64,000 bases of DNA, from assembly GCA_936432065.2 (NCBI GenBank), contig OW386285.2:183892301-183956300 (forward strand). Reading direction: 5' to 3'. Position numbers and translations under genes: made by a program. Source of the DNA: Rutpela maculata (Eukaryota; Arthropoda; Insecta; Coleoptera; Cerambycidae). The notes under the pieces were generated by a model. It searched no databases. It was not told the DNA's origin and saw only the letters and a list, made by a program, of their open reading frames with translations. This document shows, piece by piece, positions 9,680-21,014 of the stretch. Each line of letters begins with the position of its first letter. Positions within the stretch are counted from its first letter, which is position 1.

Positions 9680-11815
9680 TTAATTAAAGAAAAATTCTTC
9701 AAGAGTGTAACAGTTTTTATCAATAAGTAAGGATTTGAGCTTTTTCTTGAAAATAGTAATGTTTTGAGAATTTTTTATCTCAGTTGGCAAAGCATTGAAT
9801 ATTTTGCAACCGTTAAAATAGATACTTTTTTGATACCGTGCTGTCGAATGTTGATCAGGTATAAGATTATTTTTAAATCTTGTGGAGTAACTGTGGCCAG
9901 TCAGATATTTTTGAAATGTTTGCAAATTTTTATAAACAAAGCAGCCCAGTTCATAAATATATGTACCAATTAGTGTTAAAATTTTTAAATCTTTAAATGC
10001 TGTTCTGCAGGATTCTCTTTTTGACACCTTAGTTAATATTCGCAGTGCATATTTTTGTAGGGTAAAGACACGTTGAGAGTAACTACTTATTCCCCAATTA
10101 ATGATACCATATCGCATCTGAGAGTGAAAGTTTGCATAATAAAGACTAATTACAATATTTTGACTACAGTGGTTTACTAGTGATCGCAACGCATAGCAAC
10201 AAGTGCGTAGTTTATTACACAATTCATCAATGTGAATATCCCATTTTAAGCCAGAGTCAAAAGTGACTCCTAAAATTTTACCTGAGTTATGCATGTTGAA
10301 CAGGTTAGAATTTTGGATATTTAAATTAGCTTGCGAAATTTGTTGCTTGAAAAGTATCGAGGTGGTTTTTTGCTTATTTAAATTGATTAGGTTTTTTTCA
10401 GACCAGAGAATGCATTTTTTATATATTTTTTCTGCCGAATTTATTGCTTCCGTGCCGTTGCTTTCCGTGATTAGAAAATTTGTATCGTCAGCATAACATA
10501 CTATTTGTAAATTCTCAATTGGCTTTAAAAAATAAACTAGATCGTTGGCAAAAATAATGTATAATAGAGGGCCCAGGATGGAGCCTTGTGGGACACCCTG
10601 GGTTACCTTCCTGGGTTCACTTTTGACATCATTGATTTGAACAACCTGATCTCGATTGCTTAGGTATGATTTTATAAATTTTAATGGAGGCCCTCTAATT
10701 CCATACCTGCATAATTTTTCTAAAAGCAATTGATGATCTACGCAATCGAAAGCCCGGGAAAAATCAATGAATAGACCAAGTGGGCACATTTTTTTGTCAA
10801 GTCCATTTACAATTTCTATATGAAGACTACTTAAGGCCGTATCCACACCCCTGTTTTTTACAAAACCATGTTGTTCCGGTGAGATTATGTTATTACGAAT
10901 GCAAAAGGTTGCTAGTTGACCATTTACGGCTGACTCGTATATCTTGGAGAAGCTTGATAGTAATGTAATAGCTCGATAATTTTCGTACAAGTTGTCGTCA
11001 CCTTTCTTATATAAAGGACTAACCACTGAGAGCTTTAATTTTTCAGGGAATACTCCTTGTTCAAGTGATAAGTTTATCAGATACGATAAAGGTTGAGAGA
11101 TAAGATATTTACAATTTTTTAATAAATTATTTGATACATTATCGTAGCCACTAGAATTAGATGGTTTGAGATTGTTTATTATGGCTACTACATCCTGTTC
11201 GTTTAAAGGTGAGAGAAAAAAAGAAACATTACCCAAAGGCACATTCGCATTCAAGAATTCAAAATCTCTTTTTTGATTATTAGCTACTAAACTGGTCGTA
11301 AAATGTTTATTAAAATTATTTGCAATTTCATTATTGTTTAACTTAACATTATTTTCCACAATATTTATTTCCCTTTTGGGGTTTTGTTTTCCCTGTATTT
11401 CTTTTATAATATGCCACATAGTTTTTGTTTTATTATTCGACTGATTAATTTTGTTATCGTAATATTCCTGTTTTGCTATAAGTAGTTTTTCTTTGTATTG
11501 ATTATTTAGGTGTTTACTATAGTTTTTTAGTTCAGGATGTTTTTGTGCTAAATCCGAAAATAGTTGAACTTTATTTTTTAAATCATTTACTGCATCTGTT
11601 ATCCACTCTTGATTAGAATTTTTCTTTTTTTGTACAAAACGAATCATAGGAAATGACAATTCAAAATAGTAAGTAATTATATTACTAAAAATTTCAAATG
11701 CAGAATTCGAATTACTTCCCGAATAAACATCATTCCAAGTTTCCTGTTCTAAATAGTTGCAGAAATTAGATATACTATCGGAGTTAATTTTTCTTCTATA
11801 CATATATGTTTTAGT
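9680..11815 (-). CDS. Reverse transcriptase of the truncated non-LTR element
   Basis: The open frame continues 7 codons upstream into polymerase sequence (to 11836), so the retrotransposon part is about 710 codons. RT motifs in order: LKPSNSSGYDNV, LSVVSPLYKKGDDN, GLFIDFSRAFDCVDH (motif A), VTQGVPQGSILGPLLY (motif B) and the catalytic VCYADDTNFL (motif C). A C-terminal region ending KNCYTLEEFF is usual in Jockey/CR1-type ORF2. The frame has no stop, so the insertion is fairly young relative to the Maverick. The product would be a DNA-synthesising enzyme for target-primed reverse transcription, but without its endonuclease. Confidence 0.85.
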   Translation of the reverse strand, partial: TKTYMYRRKINSDSISNFCNYLEQETWNDVYSGSNSNSAFEIFSNIITYYFELSFPMIRFVQKKKNSNQEWITDAVNDLKNKVQLFSDLAQKHPELKNYSKHLNNQYKEKLLIAKQEYYDNKINQSNNKTKTMWHIIKEIQGKQNPKREINIVENNVKLNNNEIANNFNKHFTTSLVANNQKRDFEFLNANVPLGNVSFFLSPLNEQDVVAIINNLKPSNSSGYDNVSNNLLKNCKYLISQPLSYLINLSLEQGVFPEKLKLSVVSPLYKKGDDNLYENYRAITLLSSFSKIYESAVNGQLATFCIRNNIISPEQHGFVKNRGVDTALSSLHIEIVNGLDKKMCPLGLFIDFSRAFDCVDHQLLLEKLCRYGIRGPPLKFIKSYLSNRDQVVQINDVKSEPRKVTQGVPQGSILGPLLYIIFANDLVYFLKPIENLQIVCYADDTNFLITESNGTEAINSAEKIYKKCILWSEKNLINLNKQKTTSILFKQQISQANLNIQNSNLFNMHNSGKILGVTFDSGLKWDIHIDELCNKLRTCCYALRSLVNHCSQNIVISLYYANFHSQMRYGIINWGISSYSQRVFTLQKYALRILTKVSKRESCRTAFKDLKILTLIGTYIYELGCFVYKNLQTFQKYLTGHSYSTRFKNNLIPDQHSTARYQKSIYFNGCKIFNALPTEIKNSQNITIFKKKLKSLLIDKNCYTLEEFFFN

Positions 11816-12030
11816 TTTTATACTTTCTCGTTTCAAAGCTAATTTTTTAATAAATAAATGAGAATCGTAATTAGTTAAGTTATGAAAGAATACTGGTATA
11901 AATTTAGGTATTTTAAAGTTTAAATTACAATGAGAATGAGCAGCTCCTCTGAAATTACCGGTAACGTGGCAATGATCGCGGACCCTTTCATCACCATTCT
12001 CAAAAGGTTTATCGCAGATATGACAAATTT
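11816..12030 (-). pseudogene. DNA polymerase B, zinc-binding segment
   Basis: A short polymerase segment between two retrotransposons. The minus strand reads through a CHIC-x-x-x-F motif, a DHCHVTGNFRGAAH motif and an AHSHCNLNFKIPKFIPV stretch, the Cys/His cluster typical of Maverick polymerases and of related virus and plasmid polymerases. The right end (12017-12030) is one copy of the 14-bp duplication made by the R1-like element. Confidence 0.9.
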
Positions 12031-12540
12031 CTTCTCCAAGGAGCTGTGAAACCTTGTCGTTGGTGGAGAAGCTTAAGTAACCGCGATGATCCTAAGAGCG
12101 ATGCCGGCGGGAGCTATAGGCTCCCAGTAGGGTCACCCATGCCGGTAAGGTCGAAGGTGAGCGGCGAAAACTAAGGACAGCTCAAACCCCAGGACCCGCA
12201 TCACTTGTGGTGCGGTTACGGGAACTGGCAAACCCGGGGATTATCCGAGCCACGAGGGAGCTGTGACACTCACTCGCTTAATACCGTAATCATGGTCCAC
12301 ACTTCAACGACCTCTGTGGAAAAGAAAAAAGGGCACCGCAGGGGAACGTTGTGTGGGAACTATGACCGGGGGGCTTGCCTTAACCGGCCGGCCTGCGAGG
12401 AGAAAACCTCTATAAAATAACCGACAGTGAAGTCGAAAAACCTGTGGATACCGGGCGACCTTCACAGTACGTAGCCTTGCCCCCGGAATGGGCGTCACCC
12501 GGGGGTTGACCGATCTTCGACCCTACTCGTGGGAATAAAT

Positions 12541-14784
12541 ATGAATGGTGAAGAAAATAATATGGGAAAAAATACTGGACAAGAGGAAACGACTAAGAAA
12601 AAACAGGCAGAATATATGGATGTAAACTTGGATGAAAACGAAGTTTTCAAGAGAAGGAGCTCCCTGGCACATAGCCCAACTAGGGAGAGAGCATGGTCTG
12701 GCTCCTCCATAACTAGCATGCTAGGAAGGGATAGTAAGAGGAAGAGAGTAGAAGACTCGAAAACGGGTGAGGCGGATGCGACAAAGACCATCGAGGAAGC
12801 GATGAAAATGGTTAAAAAAGTATATAATAATGCAAAGGCGCTAAAGGTGTTAGCAAAAAGTAACCCAAACACGAAACTGGAAATTAAGACTATGATTACA
12901 GAGATGGACCGGAACACGGAGATCCTGGAAAAGAGGATCCAGAAATGGTTAACTCTAAGCCAGGATAGTAAAGCGCAAGAAATGGAAGGCAACAGACCGA
13001 GCTCGGTGATACCGACCCAGTCAACAGAAAAACTAGCTGAAAAGGATCAGCAAAAGAGGAAAATATACCAGGATGGTTCAACTCAAACGGAGCCACCTAG
13101 CAGGGTCAAGAAGAATGAAAACGACCGAGCAAAGGTCTCGGAAATTAGAAGAATACTCGGGGAAAACCTGAGCCTACAAAAATTGTGGGAGCTAATGGAG
13201 GAACACTGGCCGGAACAAGCGTTCCACAAAGTGGCAAGGGCAGAAGGTTCTCCAATATGGCAAAATATTCAATTCAATTCAATTCAATTCAATTCTTTAT
13301 TGGTGGTAAAATACACAGAGTGTTTACACACGTCAACATACAATAAGATAAAATACAAAGTACATGATATTAAATGTATAAAATATAGATATAAGGTATA
13401 AGACTAACGGCACAGAATACAAATGACAAACTAAAAGAAAAAAAAAAAATTTATAAGCAATAAATATATAGTCGGTATGGTATGGTGATTTGTTATTGCT
13501 TATTTACAGAACACTGCACAATGATACACACATTAGATTTTAATCGAGGCAAAGTTACTGGCTAAAAATTCGTTAGTACTATAAAAAGCATTATTAAGTA
13601 AATATGTTTTTATCTTATTTTTGAACTGGGTTTCATTTAACGATTTTATTTCTGGTGGTAGAACATTATAATAAAATATGGAGACAGACCTAGCTCTGGT
13701 GGTAAATCCTAATGAAGGAGATAAAGGAATAGCAAGGAGGGCCCAGGAAACATGTCCAATAGCCAACGTGCTTTTCTCGAACGGGCTTGAGCCTGGAAAG
13801 ATGGTCCATGGCACACAAAATTCAAGCATAGTACTGAGCACTCAAGAGGAAAAGGAAGGCAAAAGAACAACTTTTATACTCCCCCACGAGAGCGAAGAAG
13901 ATACCGAAGAAGACGGAAATGCCACGCGAAATATAGATAAGGAGAAAATGCATAAAATGCTAACCGAATGCAGGGAGATTGCAGAGAAAAATGGCAGGAG
14001 GAAACTTGGCCTGATAGTTCAAGAAGGTTTCGATAGAGAGGCAATTAGGAAAATGACAGAGGCAGTCTTCCTAAATGCCAAGATAGACGTTACGATGTTT
14101 GTCCCCCCACCGAAAGGGAGTAAAGGAGGAGGCAAAGCTGGACAGAGACCGCAGCGTGAGAAGGACACAGGAATTATAGTGAGTGCACAGGGAAAGTCCT
14201 ATGCTGACCTCCTTAAAGAAGTTAAAGGGAAAATAAACGTGGAAGAAATGCAGGTCAAAGTAAAAAATGTGAGAAAAACGGCAAAGGGTGACCTGATGGT
14301 TACAGTAGAGGGAGGAAGGGAAAAAGCTGAGGTCTTAAAACGAGCGGTACAAGAGAAAGTAGAATCAGCTAACGTAAGGGAGAAAAGAACGGGAACAATC
14401 CTCATAGTTAACGATATCGAGGCTACTGCCTCTCCAGAAGAAGTTAAAGCTGCTCTGGAAAAAGCCATGGGAACAATAAAGGCGGTGGTAGAAATAAAAT
14501 CGATGAAGGAGTACACAAATGGTGTTAAATCTGCGATTGTTACCATAGACAAAGACAGAGTTGGGGCACTCACCAAGGCGGGAAGGGTGAGAATCGGATG
14601 GGGTTACTGCCGGGTCAGAGAGATGACCAAGGTAGTCAGATGCTTTAAATGCTTGGCCTTTGGACATACAACCAGGGGATGTCGGGGCGAGGACCGAAGA
14701 GGGGACTGCCTTAAATGTGGAAAAACAGGCCACAAAGCCAAAGATTGTACTAATCAAGAATATTGCACGGTGTGCAAAATTTAA
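12541..14784 (+). pseudogene. R1-like ORF1 (gag), interrupted
   Basis: Starts at the ATG at 12541 (MNGEENNMGKN). The first part, to 13260, is hydrophilic and coiled-coil-like. A 414-bp fragment of another retrotransposon (13261-13674) splits it, and the frame resumes at 13682. The C-terminal part has two zinc knuckles, CFKCLAFGHTTRGC and CLKCGKTGHKAKDC, and the start of a third, CTVC, cut by a stop at 14782-14784. More zinc-knuckle-like coding follows that stop. The product would bind the element's RNA. Confidence 0.8.
13261..13674 (-). mobile_element. 3' fragment of a non-LTR element inside the R1-like ORF1
   Basis: Minus-strand fragment with a (GAATT)n tail at about 13268-13293. It encodes the last ~50 residues of a Jockey/CR1-type ORF2 (YNVLPPEIKSLNETQFKNKI, then a short tail). 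It is flanked by a 7-bp duplication AATATGG (13254-13260 and 13675-13681). Confidence 0.8.
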
Positions 14785-14951
14785 GAACACAGAGCAGACT
14801 CGACGAGATGTCCACACTTTAAAAGGCTCGTAGAAGAGAAAAGGATGGCAGGAGCAACCAAAATAGGTGAACAGGCAAATCAGGAGGTATCGAGGGGAGG
14901 ACTCGTAAAGAAAAAAAATGGTAGGGAGAAACCCCACACCTAACTTACTGC

Positions 14952-17563
14952 ATGGGGAGGGAGACCCCTGCACCGGTCGGGCAAAGGATTGGGAGGACAG
15001 GCCCCGCCCGACCGTCATCGAGCGTCTGTCGCCGCCGGGAGGAGAAATCTTGTCTAAGGATCCTCCAGACGAATCTACAAAGATCGAGTAAGTGCCACGA
15101 CTTGGCATACGCCGTGGCAAGGGAGAAAGAGGTAGACATCCTGGTGGTTTGCGAACCTAACCTGAAAACTGTCGTAGGAAGTAAATGGATAAAGGATAGG
15201 AGAACCGATGTTGCAGTGCTCATACTGAACAGGCAGGTGGAAATAGAACGAACACATATTGACGAAGGATTTATAATTGTAGAACTAAAAATGGTTAAAT
15301 TGGTGTGCTGTTATACATCGCCGAACATCCCGTTAGATACATTTAAGGAAAGCATAGACAAAATGATGAACGTAATACGTTCCAATCCAAAAGAGGTAAT
15401 AATTGTGGGAGACTTCAACGCGAAATCCCCACAATGGGGTTCGAAAATAAAAGACAGAAGGGGTGAATACTGGACGGACTGGTTGGCGGCCAATGATATG
15501 GTGGTCCATAATGATGGCAGGATCCCAACATGGTTCAGAGGGACTAGCGAAAGCTTCATAGATATAACCTGCTCCACTCAGGGCATCGCAAAGCTAGTGG
15601 AAGGATGGGAAGTATTAACAGGAGAAAGTTTGAGTGACCATAGACACATCTTCTTCCGAATCAGAGGGCAAAAAAAAGATGAATCTGGGGGAGGGAGGAG
15701 AAAAAAACTCCTGCTTGATAAAACGAAATTTAGGGCAAACCTCGAGCGGGAGGTCACGGCAAACTTCCCGGAAAACCACCAGTGGTTTGCCGAAGAATGC
15801 GCAATACTAGTGGGCAGGATATATAAAGACAGCTGCGTTACAAGATCGGATAGAGGTCCAGCCAAAGTCCCATACTGGTGGAACATGGAGATCGAAGAGG
15901 CGAGGAACAAGTCTAATAGAGCGAGAAGGGTGCTTGTCAGGGCAGGAGACGAAACGAGAGCGGCAGCTAAAGAGGATTATAAACAAAAGAAACGGGAACT
16001 CGTGAGGAAGATCCGCCATTCAAAGAGGACTCACTGGGACGAGCTGTGTGGCGAACTCGAAAACAACATCTGGGGAGATGGCTACAAAATTGTGGTTAAG
16101 AGTCTGAGAGGTATGGAGACGCCGTATGACCTCAGCATCGAAAAGAAAAGAGACATCGCTGAGCAGCTCTTCCCAGTAGACGAAGAGGAACTTAGCAGGG
16201 AGGAAGCAGAAGTCGAGGAGATAGTGGAAGCCCCACCCCCACCCCCACCCTTCACTATGGAAGAGGTAGTAGCTGCTGTGGGTAGGATGAAGACGGGGAA
16301 GAGCCCTGGCCCAGATGGGTTACCAACGGAGGCCCTAGTTGAGGTCACGAAGGCGGTACCACAGATGTTGAGGGACGTTATGAATAACCTGTTGAGGGAG
16401 ATGACGTTCCCCAGAGACTGGAAGGTGGCAAAACTGGTGCTTCTATGGAAAGGAAAATGGTCTGTGGAGGAGGCCTCGTCGGAGGCCAATATGCCTACTC
16501 AACACACTAGGAAAGTTGTTCGAGACCCTCATAAGAGATCGAGTTGAAATTGAAATTGAAGAGAGAGGTGGACTTTCTGAGGCACAATACGGCTTCAGAA
16601 AGAAAAGATCGACGATCCAGGCGGCGGAGCTTATTAAAAACTGGGCCGCAGACGGAAGCCACAAAGTAAAACTTATGGTAACTTTGGACGTTAAAAATGC
16701 GTTCAACTCAGTCTCATGGGGAGAAATAAGGAGGGAACTATATAGAAGAGGTATCTCCCAGTACCTCATCTGCCTCATAAAGGACTATTTAAGAGATAGA
16801 AAGATCATAATATCAAAAAACGTAGAAATACAAATGACGAGAGGGGTTCCACAGGGGTCAGTGCTTGGACCTACCCTGTGGGTAGGTCCAAGCACCGGTC
16901 TGGTATACTGTACTAAGGATCGGTAGGTATAGGATGATGCTGGAGAGAGCTCAACGGAAAATGCTCCTTAGAGTGGTAGGGGCCTACAAAACGGTGTCCG
17001 CACATGCGGTTCAAGTGATTGCAGGAGTACCACCAATCGACCTCCTGGTCCTGGAAAGGAGGAGGCTACACGAGTCGGGAGAGGGCCATATAACCTTGAG
17101 GAAAAAAGCCGAAAGGGAAGAAAGTATAAGAAACTGGCAGCTGAGATGGGAACAAGAGGACAGAGTGGCAAGTTGGACAAAGACCTTAATTCCCGACATA
17201 AAAGAATGGTTGAAGTGCGAGCATAGGAACCCAGAATACTATTTGACCCAAGTACTAACAGGACATGGGTCTTTTAGGAAATTCACCCATCGCATAAGAA
17301 AAGCGAGGGACGAATACTGTACTTACTGCGGACAGGAAAATGGGATAATAGACGACGTGAAACACACCGTGTTCAGCTGCCCTAGATGGAATAGGGAGAG
17401 AAACAGGATGTACATGGAAGTGGGCGCTCCCATAAGCGAAGAGAATATGGTAGCCGAGATGACACGTAGCCCAGAAAAGTGGAAGACTATCCACGATTAC
17501 GTTAAAATAATTATGAAGCAAAAAGAAGAAGAAAGAGAATTCCAGATTAACAATCCGGAATAA
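14952..17563 (+). pseudogene. R1-like ORF2 (endonuclease-RT), deleted in the RT
   Basis: The N-terminal APE endonuclease is visible: LRILQTNLQRS, VVCEPN, VIIVGDFNAKSPQWGS and SLSDHRHIFF. The RT starts with KTGKSPGPDGLP and runs to a frameshift near 16470-16500. A second frame continues with LSEAQYGFRKKRST, VTLDVKNAFNSVSW and RGVPQGSVLGP. There the frame meets a perfect inverted repeat (16860-16894) and the catalytic YADD region is missing. A third frame from 16934 carries the thumb-side region and the C-terminal zinc finger CTYCGQENGIIDDVKHTVFS-C, typical of R1-type elements. The protein would cut and prime at its target, but this copy cannot. Confidence 0.8.
16860..16894. repeat. Perfect 16-bp inverted repeat at the RT deletion
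   Basis: GTGCTTGGACCTACCC is followed after TGT by its exact reverse complement. The left arm is normal RT coding (SVLGPTL region) and the right arm is its fold-back copy. Downstream the catalytic part of the RT is gone. This is what a fold-back template switch with deletion would leave. Confidence 0.85.
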
Positions 17564-17784
17564 AACGACAGCAATTGAAAGGAAAGGATAAAAATGGATG
17601 TAAAAAAGGAGGAAATACCACCGTACTTGAGTATGTCAGAAATGACGGTTCCAAGACACGGAACAGGTAGGGAGGGGTTTTAGCTCAGTTAAAGTCCAGC
17701 ACTACCCGCCGCGATAGACACTAAGTGGCGGGTGTCATGATGATTTCCCCTCTCAAAGAAAAAAAAAAAAGATATGACAAATTT

Positions 17785-18780
17785 GACTCTTATTGAAAAT
17801 ATCTTGTTGATTCTGTGATAATGGTTTCATTTCAACTATATTTTTTAAGTGATTTTGATATAATTGTAAGACAAGTTCATCTAATCTTTTCACAAATACT
17901 TCCACAGCATCAACACCTCGATAATATTCAAGTTTGGAAAGATTATCATCAAAACTACACTTTAAGTAGATGCAAAATGAATACGGCTCATGTTGGTACG
18001 TTTTAACGGAGAAGGATTTACTATCAGATGGTTCATTGTAATGAATTGGCTTTAATAAACTTTCAAAATCTGCATATACAACGAAAGGAACCGGCAATTG
18101 TTTCTCAAAATTAACAAATTTCAGAATATTTCCTGCAATTAATTCCCCACATTTATTGATTTGTGGATCTGTATCGGGTAAAATGGTACATAAATGATTA
18201 CAGTCATTTCTTTCATGAGCATACAATTTCTCAGGAGAATTAAAAAATAGTAGGCAACCGTCACAAATATAATTTCGACCGTGATGTTTAGATCTTTGGC
18301 TAGAGACTAATCGTGATAAGTCTTTAATAAGGGTGTAATGAGTATTACCTTCAACATCAGCAATGAGTAATAAGTTTATATGTGTATTTTGTTTTTTATT
18401 TGTGAAATGTAAGGGGCCTACAATCTCACTGACCATTTTACCATTTTTATATTGATTATTTACCCCGAATACGTTTATAGAGATATTATTTAAAATTTCA
18501 AATTTATGAATATCATTTAATTTAATAGGAAAATCGATACCTTCAAAATTTAGCAATGTTCCGTAATGAGGATAGGATGATACTTCATGCGGAGGCCCAT
18601 TGGCTGGAAAAATCGCAGCATTGACGGCATAAGCAAAACACTTGTCATCATTATTTTGAATATTTAAAACAGCTCTCTTATTTTCAATAAATTTAGGTAA
18701 CCTAATGTATGATGATGCGAATAATGGGTTGTATTTGTTGAGATTGACTTCAAGAAAATTAACGTGCTTCAGAGCCCATC
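17785..18780 (-). pseudogene. DNA polymerase B, exonuclease region (exon 2)
   Basis: Minus-strand frame open from the intron acceptor at 18780 to the R1-like insertion. It includes LNIQNNDDKCFAYAVNAAIF (a conserved Maverick segment), a Cys/His cluster near CDGCLLFF and the exonuclease I motif VVYADFESLL with its D-x-E metal ligands. The block has no stop before the insertion, where the target duplication 17771-17784 lies. Confidence 0.9.
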
Positions 18781-18856
18781 CTAAAAAATAATTAATGGTC
18801 ATGTAAAAAAATTAAACTGCAGAAATCATACGATAAAATAAATTTGTTACACATAC
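18781..18856 (-). other. 76-bp spliceosomal intron in the polymerase gene
   Basis: On the minus strand the sequence runs CTCAG, then GTATGTG at the donor, and TTATTTTTTAG at the acceptor before GATGGGC. Removing it joins two conserved polymerase segments (ending RDSG and starting WALKH) in frame, whereas the intron itself reads to stops. So the gene was transcribed and spliced in the nucleus. Confidence 0.8.
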
Positions 18857-19556
18857 CTGAGTCTCGCTCCTGAAAGGTTGATGCTTTCTCAATGATCTCT
18901 TCTTTGAACTCATTATACAGATTTAATACATTCAATGAGTGCGTCACAACTTTATTTTTAGTATTGAATGACTTTATGTCTGACATTTCTTTCTCCTCAA
19001 TAACGTATAGCCCAAATAATTCCATATTAATTTTTAAGCTGAAGAATGTTTTAATATATGTCTCAATCACTGAGATAACTTTCATTTTTACTTCTTCCAA
19101 AAACTAGGTGATATCTATGCACTGATTCTTTGTGGAAAAACGGTAGCTCGAAATTCGGTTCTTGAATGCGCTCTGAAGTTTTTCTACCCCATCTTCCACA
19201 ATATTGATCACTTTCTTGTGAGATGAACTTTTTAAATGTCCCATTAATTTATTTTTAGGCATTTTTTCATAACATTGTGGGCAATTAATAATAACCTCCT
19301 GAGCTTTTATATGACCACCATCGGAGATGCGTAGATTTTCAGATTCCTTATTACATTTTTTAGCATGATACTGCACACCAGATGGGCCAGGAAGATTTTG
19401 GGATTCCTTATTATATTTTTTAGCCTGTGAATTGTTTAATTTGATTCTTTTAGGGGCACTATGTGCCCTTATTTCTCTGTAGGGACAGCTTTCCCGACGA
19501 TGACGTGACAAACTACTTTTTGATGAAAATTGTTTTCCACACTGAGGACACAGCAT
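18857..19556 (-). pseudogene. DNA polymerase B, N-terminal zinc-finger exon
   Basis: Starts at 19556 with MLCPQCGKQFSSKSSLSRHR, a C2H2 zinc finger, followed by a second CPQCYEKMPKNKLMGHLKSS finger. It then runs into the conserved FKNRISSYRF segment. A TAG at 19104-19106 lies in frame, directly before FLEEVKMKVISVIE, and the frame is otherwise open to the intron donor at 18856. N-terminal zinc fingers are a usual Maverick polymerase feature. The stop is one of the events that killed the gene. Confidence 0.85.
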
Positions 19557-21014
19557 TGTAGATTATAGTTTTACAAGGAACTATATATTCGATATCAAAT
19601 AACTGTATTTAAGAAATGTCTGATATTAATGAGTGAATCCATTACACATGTTTCTTTATATATCCCCCCCCCCCCCACCACCACCACCATTTAATTAATA
19701 TAGTAATTTGAACTGAGGGGGAAAGCATGCTTTTATGGTAAAATCTTTAAAAAAATTATTGTGTTGGTAATTTGAGTCTCCATAAATACTTTCAAGGTTT
19801 ACAAAAAATTACTCCAAATTAATCAGCTAAAAATGTTTTTAGGGGATTGATAACAGTTTTGACATTATTCAAAACTGTTTCGAAATAAAAAATGTTTTCT
19901 GTAAAATAAAATGACTAGGCAAGCTTAATAATATTAATATTATTATTTAATATTAATACCTTAAATATCTTTCGAAAATCAATCTTAAAACCAAAAATGA
20001 TCAATGAGATAGGATAGCAGTAGAATTAAATTTAAGTAGTGGAAAAATATTTTCAACTCCTAATATTGGTTTACAGATTTTGTACAGCAATATGATAGTT
20101 ATAAATTAACAATTTCATCAACTAATAATGTGTCATATTTCTTTGTTTGGATAATTTCTTGAAAATTGCAGCGAGACAGTCTTCACACAAGTATGTTTTT
20201 GTGTATTCAATGTTTATATGATTATAGAGCTGGTCAAAAAATAGTTAAATCTGAAATTTGCAGTCCTCGAATTTTATTTGTTTATATAAAAAATATTTAA
20301 AGAGAACCCTCTGCATTCTCATATTTTGCTGTGCAATCATCCTTTTCCCTACAAAAACTTGAATATTTAGTAATAATAAATCCATGCAATATCTTTTTAA
20401 TTATTTAATAAGTTATAATTTGAACATTTTGTTAAATCACATATCAATAGACTTGCAATGTCATATAATACCGGAAAATATTCAATCACACCATAGGTGA
20501 CTAACCTTGCCAACTTGCAATAATCGGTGATTTATGTATGTCATTAATTTAATGCAGTTTATTCAACTTGCATACATTGCAGTTCATTTCACGCACACTT
20601 ACTGTTTACCTATCTCCCTACCTACAATTGGTTTGGGGTGGAACTTTATTTAAAGTAAAATTCAGCTGTGAATTTTAACAGTTCATTCTGTACTTTTGAT
20701 TTTATTGTATTCCGCCGTTTTTTTTTTAAATTTTTATTCAGTTTTTATTTTGTTTCAATTTTTATTTTATTTAAGTAAGTTCGAGTAGTAGTATTTTTAA
20801 GTGTTAGTTAGTTTATTATATTTGCGTCATTTTTCTGTTTTTTTATTTTTTTTTAATTTTTGCTTTTTAATTAGTTTGTTCGTAAGTTATTTTTAAGTGT
20901 TACTTTATTATTTTTAAGTGTTAGTTTTTTTTAAATAGACTTAAATTTAATTCGCCGCGTTTTCGTGCACCGCGCTTCACGTTTATATTTCTGCTGTTTC
21001 CTGCTAAAAATAAG
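19557..21014. other. Maverick non-coding stretch with repeat motifs
   Basis: AT-rich sequence upstream of the polymerase gene with no supported ORF. It has a poly-C/(CCA)n run at about 19668-19690, a short block at 20550-20600 resembling the repeats at 6155-6490 (TTTATTCAACTTGCATACA), and from about 20700 a T-rich stretch with repeated TTTTTAAGTGTTAG before the next gene. It probably holds divergent promoters for the polymerase and the gene at 21015. Confidence 0.45.

Larger units (their letters stand above)
9408..11815 (-). mobile_element. 5'-truncated Jockey/CR1-like non-LTR retrotransposon
   Basis: A minus-strand insertion of 2.4 kb into the polymerase gene, with its 3' end at low coordinates in a (TAA)n tail at 9408-9464. 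It carries an almost complete open RT frame but no endonuclease or ORF1, so it was truncated on insertion. I find no convincing target duplication: flanks share at most 2-3 bases. The tail type is like that of I-factor and related elements. Confidence 0.85.
12031..17770 (+). mobile_element. R1-like non-LTR retrotransposon, near full length
   Basis: A 5.74-kb plus-strand element ending in a poly-A run (about 17759-17770) and flanked by a perfect 14-bp duplication GATATGACAAATTT at 12017-12030 and 17771-17784. A 510-bp GC-rich leader precedes ORF1. It has two ORFs: a gag-like protein with zinc knuckles and an APE endonuclease-RT with a C-terminal CCHC. That layout fits the R1/LOA group. Base composition is clearly more GC-rich than the surrounding virus. 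The element is dead: ORF1 carries an insertion and a stop, and the RT has an internal deletion. Confidence 0.9.

Noticed and set aside
9408..11836. Target duplication for the Jockey/CR1-like insertion
   Set aside because: Flanks share at most two or three bases; I could not support a duplication.
12495..12992. 165-codon hydrophobic minus-strand frame
   Set aside because: Antisense of a Lys/Glu-rich coding region, which always gives a hydrophobic Leu/Ser/Phe-rich shadow.
14365..15120. 251-codon minus-strand frame
   Set aside because: Antisense of the R1-like ORF1/ORF2 in GC-rich DNA, no known domain.
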